Below are positions 1 to 12,500 of a DNA stretch of 64,000 nt, piece after piece (the first letter of the stretch is position 1; every line of letters begins with the position of its first letter). Both the position numbers and the translations under genes were made by a program. The DNA is from Neospora caninum Liverpool (Eukaryota > Apicomplexa > Conoidasida > Eucoccidiorida > Sarcocystidae). Under the pieces are notes generated by a model. That model did not search any database, was not told where the DNA came from, and was given only the letters and a program-made list of their open reading frames with translations. The DNA lies in assembly GCF_000208865.1 (NCBI RefSeq), contig NC_018398.1:1860001-1924000 (forward strand). The letters are read 5' to 3'.

Positions 1-2282
1 ATGGGTGAGTGACTCGAGCCTCTTCTTTTCGCTCTCTCTCAAATTCATTCCCCCTTTTCCCTCTTCCTGATACAAACGTAGAGGCATGTATGTGCCCTCA
101 TCTGTGTACATCTCTCTGTTGATGTAGACGGCTCTCCATTGTGACTTTGCCTCGTCGGCGTATCTTCGGATACGGCCGCCTGTCACGCGCGGTCGCCGAA
201 CCTCTGATGGCCCCTCGTCGCCTAACGCGCGGCCTACAGAGGCTCGTCAGCAGCCCACCGCGCATCTTCGTCGTCTTTCTCCCTTCGCTCTTCTTGTCTT
301 TCCTCTCTGGGTGTAACTCGCCATGCGTTTGCGTTCCACAGGCGAACCCGCGATGAGCCCCGCTCGGCCTTTCTGCTCCTCAGTCTTTTTGTTTTTTTAG
401 TTCGTCGTGTTCTTTATTTCCTGGCGCGGAGTTCCTCCGGATATAGTGCTCGCAGCCTTCGCCAGGTTTCCACGTTTTCTTGATCGGTGCTTTCCCGCGG
501 TTGTGCAGAGCGACAATCTCCGCGGCGGTCGAGTTGGTGGAAGACAGCATTCGCCTTCCGGACGTGATTGTCTTCGACGGCCTGATGGACTTGCATGCAG
601 TGGTGTATCTGCGGAAGACTGCGCATGCGCCTCTCATTGAACTGCTTCAAATCTTCGTTAACCAAGGCCCGAAAGAACTCGAAGCCTTCAAGAGCAAACA
701 CCCGCAAGTCTTCGAGGAGCACGGTGAGGCCGCGTGTGTCGAAAGCGTTTCGTGAAAGAGTTTCGTCCCCGTCTTCGGTCGTCCACATGCACGTTTCCGC
801 CCCCCCTTGTGGGCAGGCAGGTGCGCTGTTTCGCGTCAAGTGAAAAAACGCCCCTCTGAAGGCCTCAGGATTCCCGTCGACGGATCTTGCTATTCGCCAG
901 GATAACATAAGCGAAAAGCTCTATTTTATACCTCGAGTGTTTTCGTGTTTTCGGTCCGTCGAGAATTCTAAAAAAACGATTCCTCGCGAAGCCAGAGCTG
1001 AGTGTCGCTCGGCGCCGTCACCCCACTGCGATGCCGAAAAGCGGCTTCGTCCCCTCGTGGGCCTTCCCCCGTCATCGCCTGCATGCACATGCGGCGCGGG
1101 GCTGCCTCCGTTTGGCCGCTTGTCCCCCGGAGGCCTGTCCGCACACTCGGGGTCTCCGTTCAGGGTTTTTTCCACCGCTGCGGATTCGATTTTTCCTGTT
1201 TGCACTTGCGGCGGTGTGCGTTCGTTTTTCCAGGTCTGAACTACGAGCAGTGCTTGGCGAAAATCCGCCTTCTCGCCGTCGCCTCGCTCGTGCACGGTCG
1301 CAAGAAGGAAGTGTCTATTCGCGCAATCGGAGACGCGCTCCAACTGAGCGAAGCAGGCGCGGAGGAAGTCGCCGTCCAGGCGATCGGCCAGGGAATCGTC
1401 GACGCGAAAATCGATCAAATGGCCCGCGTGCTCCACGTTCGGTACGAAAAGAATTCTTTCGTTTGGCGTCTTGTTTTACCCAAAAAAAGGGAGAGAAACT
1501 GGACTGTATACTTACACACATGACGGGGCGGAGGGAAACGTTTAAGGACACGGTCAAGGAGAGCAAGAGCTCGAGCAGAACTGCTGGCGCTCCTGTGTCT
1601 CCTCTGACGCTCGCATTGGACATCGATACAGAAATCTAGAGAGAGATGTGTATATGCAGGAGAGAGAGCGTGTTTGCCCTTGGTTTTCGTTTTCGCTGTG
1701 CCGTTCGGGGATTTTTTCTATCTCTCTGCCGCGCGGTTTCTCAGTGCCGTTGATTCGCCTTTCTTTCGGCTTCTTCCCACTTCGTGCTTCGAACGAACGC
1801 AGACGCTTGTCTCTCGGCTTTGCTCGCCCTTTCTTTCTTCCTCGAATCTTCGTCTCGTTTCGTGTCTCTCTTCCGTCCCTGGGGCTGCCCTAAAATTGTG
1901 CGTCGTGTGAACGCTCCAGATATCCACAGGCTTTGAACAGAGCGTTGCTTTTCCCTTTCGCTGCGTGTGTGCTCTCCTCGTGCCGCCCGTGGTGTCTGTT
2001 TCGCGCGTTTCCCTGTGAGGCGAAACCGGCGAGAACTGCCTGCATGCGTTTCCCTCTCTCCTCAGCTCCGCCATGCAGCGCGAGTTCGGCCGTCAGCAGT
2101 GGGAAGAACTGCTCGAGCGCATCGAGCACTGGGGCGAGGGCGTTCGGGCGCTCATCGGCTGCATGCAAAGCGTGAAAAACCAGGTGGCCTCGGCCGCGGC
2201 CGGGTCTTCGCCGGGCGGCCTCTCCCCTCCAGGCGCCTCTCTGGGGGCTGCGGCCGGCTCCGTGGCGGCTCCGCAGCAGTAA
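1..2282 (+). CDS. EIF3M: Eukaryotic translation initiation factor 3 subunit M (C-terminal exons; 5' end outside window)
   Basis: eIF3m is a PCI-domain subunit of the eIF3 complex, which helps load mRNA on the 40S ribosome in the cytosol. Four exon pieces can be joined: about 1-4 (ATGG before a GTGAGT donor), 509-723, 1234-1441 and 2066-2282 (stop TAA). Reading phase is continuous across all three junctions. The translated parts match, in order, the PCI helices and winged helix of animal eIF3m as I remember them: 'LLQIFV', 'LAKIRLLAVASLV', 'AKIDQMARVLHV', then 'FGRQQWEELLERIEHW'. The last block corresponds to FGKQQWQQLYDTLNAW in human eIF3m. The related COP9 subunit 7 was considered, but it lacks this FGxQQW block. 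The protein ends in an Ala/Gly/Ser/Pro-rich tail of about 25 residues. Introns are about 500-620 bp. The four-base piece at the left edge is inferred from phase only. Confidence 0.85.
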
Positions 2283-4268
2283 CAGGAGCTGAGAAGGCGA
2301 GCGGAAGAAGACTGGACACAGCAGCTGAAGCGAAGGCGACGCTGAGGCGCGTGGATGCGCTGGAAGATAGGTGAAAAGTGAGACGAGCAGACTGGAACCA
2401 AGGAAGTCTCGCGCACCTGGTCTTTGGAGGAGTGGGGCAGGGGCTGCATACCCTCGAGGCGACGATGGGGGCGGAGTTTGAGGGACGGCTCAAGAGACAA
2501 TCTGGAGAAAAGCAGAGAGAGGCGACCGAGGCCGAGACAGGTGTCCCTCTAGGCGAGGGTGAATCAAGGTTTCTCAGTGCGGTGGATGTGTGTGTTTGAG
2601 GAATCGGGATGTCGGGGTCTCGGGAGAAAAGGCCATGCTTGCGTCGCACATGTGGTTTCGTTTTGGCTTCGTGTGTCTTCCATTCTTTCTCTCGCGTTTT
2701 GGTTGCGCTCTTCTCTTTCTTCCTTGCGTTTCCACTTTCCACCCCCGCGGCTTCTCGCGCTCTTCGGCCTTCTGACCTACTTTCCTGCTCTCGACTTTCC
2801 CCTGTCTACGACTCTTGCGTTGTTTTTTCGGTCGTCGTTTCCCCCAACTCGCACAAACGACACGGTGTGAAGAGCGGTCGATGTCTCTCCTGCCTTTGCC
2901 TAGGAAAGAAAGAAGGCAAGAGGAGGCAGGGGGAAAGGCCACGCAAGACACGTCCCGTCTTTTCCTTCTCTTTCTTTTTCGAAAGGTCTTCTTTTCCGGC
3001 TTTCTCTGTGGCGCGTGCCTCAGGTCGACTCCCTGTCGGGTCTCTAGGCGCGTCGCTAACCCGACACGGGTCGGAAATTTTTTGTGTAGACCAGGGAAAC
3101 GTTCTGTCAGGAAGAGGCTGCCGCCCGCCCCCTTTCAAGGTCGAAACGCGCGTCGGGCGGCTTTCTCGCGTCTCGCCTGCTTACACCCTCGGCAAGTCGC
3201 AGCTGCGCGAAAAGGTTTCTTTCTCCGGCACGTGGTTTCGGAAGCACGAGAGAAACCCAGTTAGACAAAATCTTTTTTCGCATATAGCAAACACAGATTC
3301 CCGACTCAACACGCCCAGAGCCGCGGGGGGGAGTGACCGTATGACAGCCAGACACCCTCAAGTGGATGCGGCCACAGAGACCGGGAAGGCGACACAGAAG
3401 GACAGGGAAGGAGACACAGAGAGACAGGGAGCGAGACACAGAGGGACAGGGAAGGAGACACAGAGAGACAGGGAGCGAGACACAGAGAGACAGAGAGGGG
3501 GACGGTGACCAGCGGCCAGAGGTCGAGACAGAGGGGATGGAGAGACAAATGCAAAGAGAGGCCTACAGCAAGAAAACGATGATCCTCCGCGATCCAGAAC
3601 TGGATAACTCAAATCGAATAAACAGAGACATTATAGTATCTAGGATCCTGAATATGGCTTCAGTTATGAGATACAGACAACCACGTGCTTTATGATTGCG
3701 AGAGAAACGGAGGCAGAGGTAGAGGAAATAAAGGCAAGGATCTTTAGGCGATTTTGGACTTCGAGAGAACGGCTCGGGGTCGAGGCCAACAAGGGAAGAA
3801 AGGAATGCATGCAGCCCGCGCCAAACTGCGCGTTTTCGTGTCGTGGTGTGCTCGCCAAGAGGCCTGTCGGCCATCGCTCCCGCTGGCGCGGAAAAAAGGG
3901 AAAGACGCGGAACGCTCCGTGTCGCTACACGGCGCCTGCAAAACTCGAGAGACTCGCGCGCCCTGCACGCGCTTAGCTCGGACCGGCCTCGCGTGTGAAG
4001 TGGCTGTTTCTTGCTCGTATTCGAGTATGCGCTCCTGCCGAAAAAAACGAATCTATCTTGTCGCTAGGACGATTCGCCGCCCGCGCACGAGAGCGTCTAA
4101 AACTTGCCATTCGCTCCACCGGCGGGGCGTGCGCAGCTCCTCTCCCTGGAATCCAGACGACGAGCCTGTCACCAGGAACGTACAAAAAACTCGACACAAA
4201 ACATATCGGTGTCTGCGCCGACACGGCTCTATACGGATAGTGTAGCGAGAGACGGCAGGCGATCGCGT
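2283..4268. other. Convergent intergenic region / 3' UTRs
   Basis: This stretch lies between the 3' ends of the eIF3m gene (+) and the oxygenase gene (-). A 299-codon ORF crosses it on the plus strand, but it is Ser/Phe/Arg-rich, matches no family and partly consists of the tandem repeat at 3369-3500. I see no convincing coding exon. It probably holds the two 3' UTRs. Confidence 0.5.
3369..3500. repeat. Purine-rich 22-bp tandem repeat, about six copies
   Basis: Copies start near 3369, 3391, 3413, 3435, 3457 and 3479. The common core is gacacagagagacaggga. Alternate copies resemble each other (ends aagga versus gcga), so the array has a 44-bp higher-order period. The first and last copies are degenerate. 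It lies in the convergent intergenic region and keeps long shadow ORFs open on both strands. Confidence 0.85.
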
Positions 4269-5226
4269 CTATTTGGAAGACTCCAGCGACTGTCGATATG
4301 CCAGGACTCTGCGCAGATAGAGCGGCAGCGAGTCCGTGTCGTTGTGCGAAGAAGGAGGCGCGTCAAGAGACACGAACGGCTTCGCCTCGCGCCGGGCTGT
4401 GCCGTCCGAGAGCGTCTTCTTCCGCTTCTCTTTGTCGAATTTTTCCTCGTTTTGGCAAAGAGTGTCGCGCGTCGAGGGCGTCTCCTCCGGAGTCTCTGCC
4501 GTCCGCTCGCTGGCGGAAACCCCCTCGCCTCCACTTCCGTTCTCTTCCTCAGCTTCGGCCTTCGCGTTCGTCTCGCGCTGTTCGTCTCGGCGCCTGGAGC
4601 TGTCGTTCTCTTCTCCCGTCAGCTGCGGCTCTTCTCTCGCGACACTCGCACCGTCTCCTTCCGTCGCCTCCGGGATGTTTCGTTCCGCTTCGCCGTTCGT
4701 CGCCTCGTGCTCACAGGCGCCGTCGCGTCTGTCTCCGTCTTCTGTGCCTTTTTGGTCGCCTTCCATGTCGTTGGTCTCCTGTCGCTCCAACGCCGCGGCG
4801 GTTCCATCTGAGGCTTCCGCCGCCTCAGCGCCGCGCTGCAGAGAACTCTCTTGCATCTTCGCTTCGCCAGGCAGCCGCGGATACTGATGCCAGTTGCTGA
4901 GAAACAACACACGCAGCACCACCAGAGAGAACGGACCGGAACTTTATCTTCATCGCACCTGCCGCCGAAAAACGTCGCCTCCTTATTCGCCCGCGCGTGT
5001 GTAGAGTAAAACGCCTTACTGAACTCTTCCGCTTGGGAGGCAGAACCGCTTACGGACGCTGTCTATCACACTCAACTGCACTCCCCTACCTGTCTAGGCA
5101 CGCCTTCAGGCTAACGACAAACAGGACACGTCACCCTTCACTGGCACCAAGAGCAAAGACGGATTTGCACGCGTGCTCTAGATCTACCAAAATCTGTGCA
5201 AAACGAATAAACGTTTCTACACATAT

Positions 5227-5264
<38 letters not shown>

Positions 5265-5409
5265 TATTGCAGGCACACATAGTGAAGATACCTGTGTCTA
5301 CTGTACATATAGACCTATTATTTGAATACCGTATGTGTTCAAAGATGATGGAGAGACGCGTGTAGATACGCCTGGCTTTATGCAAATAAATATATGTATA
5401 TATATGTAT

Positions 5410-5468
<59 letters not shown>

Positions 5469-8400
5469 GGGAGAGAGAGCGAGACGCTGTGTCGTGGGGT
5501 CCGTACTAGAAATGAGTCTTCTTTCCAACTGCCTCGCGAGTTCGCGTTGTGCGTCGATCGGCGAAGGAGCAATAAATGAGCGGCCTGACGGTTGGCGCGG
5601 GGTGTTGCGAGCCGTAGTGTCGCACTGTGTTGTCCATGAGGATGAGGTCACCTGAGACACAGGCACGGGGCATGTGTGGACACAGAACCCATATCCTCTC
5701 GCCTTGCTCCTCTACAGTTCCAAAAGTCGCCGGTGTCTTCGCCACGTTTCTCCCCCAACCTCGAAGAAGACTCGGATCTTGCGGAACATCCGGTGATCTT
5801 CCCCGAGTCGAACAAAAGGCAGCAACACGTCCGTACCTTCTCGCCACGCTCTTTACGCGAGACAGGTGTGCAACGCTAGAAAGTGAGGATCTCGAGCAGG
5901 CTCGGCTTTACCCCCCCTTCGTCTTCGCTCACCTGCGGCAGCGCAGGACTGAATCTTCTTTCCGGAGATGATGAACGTCGTCGCCGAGTTGTCCGTGGAA
6001 ATGTCCACGAGTGGGAAGAAAGCATTCACGATGTTTCTCCTAAGAGCGAAAACGCGGGAGAAAACACACGTGAACGGAGCATGAACGAACACGACGGTTG
6101 CGTCGGGCAGCAGCGAGAGACGCCTGTTGGGAGCAAGGATCTGGACGCGCCAGAGAGAAAGAGCAACGCATCTCGGGGGCAAACAAGAAAACCGCCACAG
6201 GCACCAGGTAGAGAAAAGAGAGACGCTGCATATCGCCAGTGACAAGGAAAGACTGAATTGAAGAAGTCCATTTCGGCTGAAACTGCACGGCGAGACTGCA
6301 AAGCGGACGACCTCTTGCAGGACGGAAAGCAAAGACGCGAAGAAAGTAACATCACTTCCCCACTAAAAAACACAGTTTGTGTTGGCAATGTGTGTGTGGG
6401 GCGGCGGCAGTTAATGCACGACAAGAGACGCGGGGAACCGCGAAACGCGAGAAGAGACAAAGAACGGTTTTTGCGGCAGGCAGGAAGAGTCGGCGAAAGG
6501 AACGTCGGGCACGCATGCAAACTCACTCGAAGGCTTCCTGGTGGTAGTCGTGGTGAACCTTCTGGTCATTTGCATGCGGCCCAATGGAGACAATGTACCC
6601 AAAGGTGATGGCTCTCCACGCCTCTTCTCTTCCACTGTCTCTCTCCTCGTCCTGGCGATGCCGGTCTTGCTTGCCTCCGGCAAGGCCTTCGTCGCGCCTT
6701 TCCTTTCTTCCGTTCTCGGCGTGGCTGCTTGCACGTTCGTCTCTCGCGTCGGTCTCTCCCTCAGAAGCCGCACAAGGAGACGAGCACGACGTGCGCGAGG
6801 ACGGTCGTCGCCAGCTGCCAAAGCGCCGCCCGATCGCTGCACCAGCCGAGCGCGTGAGAAGAAGAACCCGCTGCTGGAGCCGCAAATGGGACCGTCGAAG
6901 CTCCCCGTCGCCCCACTCCCAGTGAGCCTCTGAGAGATTCACATCGACGCGTCTGCATGCAAACGCCGCACAGGAGAGGACGCGAACGCTCCTTTAGCAG
7001 CTGGAAGACAACACAGACGACCCCGCGGCGAAGCTGAAGAACGCGCATGGACACGCAGAAACCCGCGACGCCCCGGACACCGAAGGCGACGAAGAAACGA
7101 TGGCAACCGCGCGAGGCCGCCGAATCTTGACAGGCTCCAGACGAAGTCCAGACAGGCAACGACAGACGCGCGGGACACACAAGGCAACCGAGTGAGAAGC
7201 CAGCGAGCGAGAACAGGAAGTCCACAAAGCAAGTCCAAAGGTGTTTACGAACGTTCTCCCCGTTCCCAGGAAGAGAAGACAAACAGCAACGAGTCGTACA
7301 GAGGAGAGTTTCGGCAGGCAACGCCGTTGTATTTGAAGAGGGAAGACGCAGGCGGCACTGAAGGCCAGTGTTGGTGGACGGCGAGCACGCGATCCATCAG
7401 AAGGCTGAAGTGGCGGAGTACGTCTGCGTGAAGGGAGGCGACGACGTCGCCCGAGAGCTGGAGACGCGCACAGACACAAAAGGATCTTTTCTTCCGTGAG
7501 TCACGACGCCTCCCCCACAACCCCACCAGGTGAAGTATTCTACACTGACAACCAGGAAAGCATCAACACACACAAAAAACAGCTACACTGCCTTCCAGTC
7601 TCATGCATCCACACACGCACCTACACACACCCCCTTACACACCCACACGTATATATATATATATATGTATATGTATGTATATGTATATATGTATGTATAT
7701 ATGTATATATAGACATGTGTGTGCGTAGATAGGTTTGAATGGGTGGCATTGGGGAAGCGCGCCTGGGACGCGACCAGAATCCGTTGCTGCATGTCTCCGT
7801 CGGCGCATGCAAACTCCGCAACGAGTGGAGCTGTCTTGACTCAGCTTTCTACTTCCACAGAATAAAAGACGCACAATCTTGGGCACGAGCTCGACGCCAT
7901 CTCGCAGCAGTTGACAGGTTCGGAGCGAGGGGTGCACGATGCCGGGCGAGAAGTGAAGTTTCGCCATCTGTGAGGACGCGAGGAGGCGGTGCGTCCAGGC
8001 ATCGCGCGCGACGAACATCCACCGACCGCTCGAAGACAGCGAAAGCCTCAACACGTTCGCCAAGACTCCAGATGAAGCCGCGACAGCCTCAGCGGCAGGA
8101 GAGGGAGAAGGTCGAGAAGGGACAGGAGAGGAGGCAGAAGTTGCGTGTTGCGTCGGGGACCAGAGTGAAGGGTGTGGGGGAGGAGCGGGGATCGTCTCTT
8201 TGAGGCGCCAGAGAAGGTCGCGGTGTTTCTTGGAGAAGGGCGGAGAGCACGTCTGAGAACAAAGAAGATGCGTTGTCGCGAAGCGAGCATGAGGCACCCG
8301 CAGCTTCGAGACCCTCATGGCGGAGCAACACACGACAGAAACCATCGACTGCTTTGAGCGGAAGAAGCGAATGTCCTCGGCTGCCTCCTCGGCCTCCTCA

Positions 8401-8838
8401 CGCAAACGTGAAACGGTCAAAGTCCATTCACACAGGCGGCAACCCGAGAGCTTCCGGGAGCAAACGTGTCCGGTCCACTGTCTGTCGCTCCTTGCCAGAG
8501 AATTGCGGAGCACGAAGCTCTCCGCCTTTCTGCCCAGCGAGACTTACCACGCCGCCACACTCTTTCAACAGGCTCCACAGCATTCCACACGCATGCAGTG
8601 GCGTTTCTACGAAGGGGACTGCGTCGTGGGCCGTCTCGCGTCCTTCAGCGCATGCATCGGCGTCGCGCCCTGCGGCTGTCTCCGACAGAGGGACAGCGCG
8701 GAGTGAGGCCATCGCGGGGTCCCGGGCGTGTCGCCTGACGCTCGGGCGAGGCTGGGACGGCCGGAAGAAGAAGAAACCGGAGAAAGAGGAGCAGGCAAAG
8801 AGGCTGCACCCTGCAGCCACGAGAACGGCCTTCAACAT
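4269..8838 (-). CDS. PhyH-type 2-oxoglutarate/Fe(II)-dependent oxygenase with N-terminal hydrophobic leader and acidic tail
   Basis: Likely exons on the minus strand: 8838-8548, 8252-7875, 7457-7300, about 6933-6527, 6039-5933, 5651-5507 and 4896-4269. The third-to-fourth exon junction is unresolved, because the phases I can find do not agree there. The other junctions are in phase with GT/AG ends. The PhyH (phytanoyl-CoA dioxygenase) core is clear: 'IGPHANDQKVHHDYH' carries the H-x-D iron motif. 'VNAFFPLVDIS' and 'AAAGDLILMDNTVRHYGS' carry the strand and distal iron His, and 'TVRPLIYCSF' the Arg expected to bind 2-oxoglutarate. The start ATG at 8838 has a purine at -3 and opens a hydrophobic leader (MLKAVLVAAGC onward, about 25 residues), suggesting secretory-pathway entry or a membrane anchor. 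After the core comes a tail of about 209 residues rich in Glu, Lys and Ser. The substrate is unknown. An in-frame ATG at 8862 is a weaker alternative start. Confidence 0.72.
5229..5262. repeat. (AT)n microsatellite
   Basis: A pure AT dinucleotide run in the last intron of the PhyH-type oxygenase gene. Confidence 0.95.
5389..5468. repeat. Compound TATA/TATG microsatellite
   Basis: About 80 bp of (TA)n broken by regular TG steps. It lies in the same intron as the run at 5229-5262, close to the GTACGG donor at 5506. Confidence 0.9.
7650..7711. repeat. (TA)n/(TATG)n microsatellite
   Basis: Mixed TA and TATG units in the oxygenase intron between 7458 and 7874. Confidence 0.9.
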
Positions 8839-9207
8839 GTCGCGGTTTCCAGAGGCTTGCATGCACCACGACAGCGCCAGCAGCGCAGTGGCCGGGCCCT
8901 CGAAGGGAGGCGGAGAGAGCGGCGCCGCGCCAGAGAACTCAGGGAAGTCTGATGCAAAGGGGTCGAAAAACGCACACAAGCGACGGCCCTACATGCACGG
9001 AGTGGAAAAGGGGACCTCGAGGGCGCGACAACAAAGCGCGACAACCGGTAAGCCACCAGAGAAAAAACGGACAGCGAGATACATCCAACACGGAGACTGG
9101 GACGAGACGCCCCAGCGGCCCCAGATACTAGCAAAACTGCATGTCGGACTACACGTACACATGCGCAGTACACAACCAAAGCACACATCAAGGTACATAG
9201 GTACATA

Positions 9208-9240
<33 letters not shown>

Positions 9241-9598
9241 ATATGTATATATATGTATATATTTGTGCAGGTGTCGCGAGGATCATTAAACGTTTGGCGA
9301 TTCAGAGAGACAAAACGCGCGAGGGTGCAGCTTCCTGGCTCCGCTTGTCCGGTGCCGGAGACGAATCGAGGAACCTGGGGCCAGAGACGAATCGATCCGA
9401 AGGCAGTGGCTAGAGGAAGTGGAGATAAAACTACAGGCATCCAAACGGTAGTTCTCACCATCAAGCTCCGCTGCCGTCGGAAGTCGGCAAAAAGCAAAGC
9501 CGCACGGAATCTCCAGTTCTTCATCTGAAGCAATGCAGAGCACGTCCCCAACACACGGATCACGATGCAGATCAATGCCTCCAACTCCCTATGGAACG
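8839..9598. other. Intergenic spacer with microsatellite
   Basis: This 760-bp spacer separates the oxygenase start from the end of the next minus-strand gene. It contains a TATA/TATG microsatellite at about 9206-9262 and no convincing exon. It should hold the oxygenase promoter and the downstream gene's 3' UTR. Confidence 0.5.
9206..9262. repeat. (TA)n/(TATG)n microsatellite
   Basis: About 57 bp of TA-rich repeat with TG interruptions in the intergenic spacer. Confidence 0.9.
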
Positions 9599-12500
9599 CT
9601 ACGTCCGAGCAGATAAAACGGATAAAACGTGTAACACCTTATATATATAAATAGGGAAAGAAGTTGATATGCTTGTGAACTTGGATTGATAACGTCTCGA
9701 GTGAGGAACACGAAAAACACATAACAGAAAAACAGGTGGAGAAACCGACACGTGACCGGGCGAAGGGTGACGCATCTCTACAGGTTGCTGTATGTACACT
9801 GTCGCACATGTCGCACATGCGCGGGTCCGCCTGCCTCCCACGTGATCGAGTGTTTCTCCGCGATTGTGACTGTCTGGCACGCGGTTTCCGCGTTCCTTCG
9901 GTGCATCTCGGTGCATGCTTTTACGATAATGCTGGCGATGTGAGAACAAGCGCGTCAAAGAGACACGCGAAATAGGAATCACGCCGAATGGCCCCTGTAC
10001 CACAACAGGTCTTGTTCGTTTTCGCACGACTTGTGGGATGGCTGTTTGACAGCACCTTGAACAACGGCGGACCCAAGCGTGGAACCGTGAGCCGTACACC
10101 CCCATTCTGGAAACGCAGGCATCCACCCCACCTCCCCCCACTTCTGCTCGACTGCCTTTATCTTGACTCCGCTGCCATGGCCAGGCGTTGCAAAGACACG
10201 CACCTTCAGGGGGAGACGCCAGCAGATCTTGGGCACTCTCTGTTTGGCGCTCGGCCGCGAGGAAGCAGAAGGCATCGCGGGCCATACGCGGGTAAATTGT
10301 ACGTCGCCTGTCGTGCTCCAAAGCTGCAGGCTGTGGGTCGGCGTCGGCCTTCCCCTCTTCCTCAACACCCGCGTCGGTGTCTCGGATGCTCTCCTCTTCT
10401 GTCTCGCTTTCCCGAGACGGCGCCGTGAGGACGTCCTCGGAGTCTGGCCCTAGGTCTCCTTCCCTGTTCGCTTTGATCGCTTCTGTCCCCGTCTCGGATT
10501 CCTCGTCGCGCTCTTTCTTCTTCCCTGATATGCTTTCATGAACCTCCGCCACGGCCGGCTGTGCCTCGAGTGGCCCCCCGCCTGTCAAGCGCCCTGCTGT
10601 CTCGGCAGGCTCTCCAGTTCCCCCTGCTCGCTCTCGACATTCGGCGTGTTTCCTGGTCACCTCGCATCCGTCCTCCGTCTTCACCTTCGTCTCCTTCACG
10701 GTTGGCTCCCCCTCCTCTGCAATTTCGAGCTTCCTGTCGATGCTCGGGCAAGATGCACAGGGCGCGGAAGTGGGCATGCAAATGACTGGAAAATCTCGCG
10801 AATGAAGAGCGAACCGCGTGTTTGTGCGGAGGCGCCTCCTCTTGGGGACGCGACTCTCGTCCTCAGAGTCGTCTGTGGCCTTCACTGCATGCGCCACAGC
10901 GGCAGCAGCGACGACCGCCGGCGGCCCGACGGCTGTGAGAACGTACGCGCCCTGCTGACTGATGAGCCGCACGGCTTTGTGGTACTCTTCTGTGAGGGTG
11001 TTCAGGTGAATGTCGCGCTTTTCAGCTTCTTCCAGAACCCCGCGAGGCTTCCACGGCCCCCACACCAGCGCCGAAACCCCAGCCGTGTCCGGCCTCCCCG
11101 CCACCGCACGGGGCATGCAGGACTGCCCCAAAAGCCGCTCCGTCCTGCTCGCCTGCTTCCCAGAAGACTCAGCGCGCGGCACGTGAACCTGGAGGCTTCG
11201 GAAGCCCGAGATGCCCCGAAGGTCAGCGAAAAAGGGAGACACAAGTCTCAAGCAGCGCTCGGCTCCCGCGTCGACTGGCCGCGGCGTTTGCTGCGCCGTC
11301 GGCAGTCGCTTCGTCCCCATGTGGCGAGCGTCGTGAAGCGAACGCGATGCGGGCCCCATCGTGACGTTTCCCACATGCGTTCCTCGATTCTCGGGCAGTC
11401 CACGCCCTGTCAAGCACGTCTTCTCATCGGTTTCAGGTAATCTGTCGGTCGCACGATTTCGCTTGCTGAGGGCCTCGTTCGTCGACCCGAGCTTGGGTTG
11501 GGTGCCGGCAGCCGCCTTTTTCTTTCCCAGTGCGTCCGGCTTCTTCGGAGCCTTCTCGGAGCCTTCCAGAGCGGCTGCACGCGTTTCCGAGGTTTTTCCT
11601 TCGAACGCCCCAGCTGCATGCTCGCCTGTCCCCAAAGAGACACCCGCGACGCAGGCCTCGCCTGCCTCGCTTCCCTTCTCCGCTGCAGCCAAGGCAGCGA
11701 AGGCAGCCGAGGGAAGGCCAACCGCTGACCAAGCGGCTGGGGTGGCCCCGCCGCGATGCGGAGACGGTTCGAACCGCTCCTCGTGTTCGGCCTTCGCAGC
11801 ACCTGTCGCCTCCCCGGCTTCGAGTCGACTGACGCCTGGAAGCTTGCCAGTAGCTTTCGCGACCGGCTGGATCACCCCGCCGGTGCGGCGCTTCTTGTGT
11901 TTGTTCTGTGTGGCGACGCTCGGGAAACCTTCGCCGTCTTCGGCGGGTCTTTCCTCCGCCTTCAGCCGCCCCTCCAGCGCCGTCTCTGGACTCGAGGCAA
12001 GCCGTCGGAACTGGGCCTTCCGCGCAATCAGCCCCCAGGACCCAGCTCGGCCACCACACTGGCACTGACTCGCCCGGCCTCCACAGTCTGGGCACCGGAC
12101 GCGGAGTGTGGGCCGGGAAGGACGCATCGAGCGCCTCACCCAGCCGGCGAAGTCCTCTTGTGCTCCTTCGCCAGTCGGAGACACCACGACCGCGTCCGCG
12201 ACGGCCGCTGCAACAGCAGCCGCGGTAGCCGCCGCTGTCTCCGCATTTTCTTTCTCCGGCAGCAGCGCCGGCGCAGCCGCTCCCCCCGGCAGAGACTGCC
12301 GCTGGCGTTTCGGCTTCGGGACTGACACGAGAAACCCCTTTTTCCTCACCGCTTTGACGGCGTGGGGGGGGGCGAGGTCTCCGGAGACTGGAGTCCCGAC
12401 AGGCCTACAGGGGATCGCCTTGAGACCTCTCGCGCCTGCGGGCCCCGTCGACCGTCCTCTAGCGGTTTCGGCCCCGCCGGCCCGTTGAGGTTGACCAGGC

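Noticed and set aside
1..2282. COP9 signalosome subunit 7 identity
   Set aside because: The PCI core is similar, but the FGRQQWEELLERIEHW block fits eIF3m and not CSN7.
2609..3508. 299-codon plus-strand ORF
   Set aside because: Lies past the eIF3m stop, is low-complexity, and its end is made of the 22-bp tandem repeat.
5131..5666. Ile/Tyr repeat ORFs (IYIYIY)
   Set aside because: Translations of (TA)n microsatellites; the same applies near 7600-7800, 9200, 16700-16950, 18330-18450, 38530, 39100, 41300 and 42260.
8839..8979. Extending the oxygenase start to 8979
   Set aside because: The codon at 8979 is TTG. The ATG at 8838 has a better context and directly precedes the hydrophobic leader.
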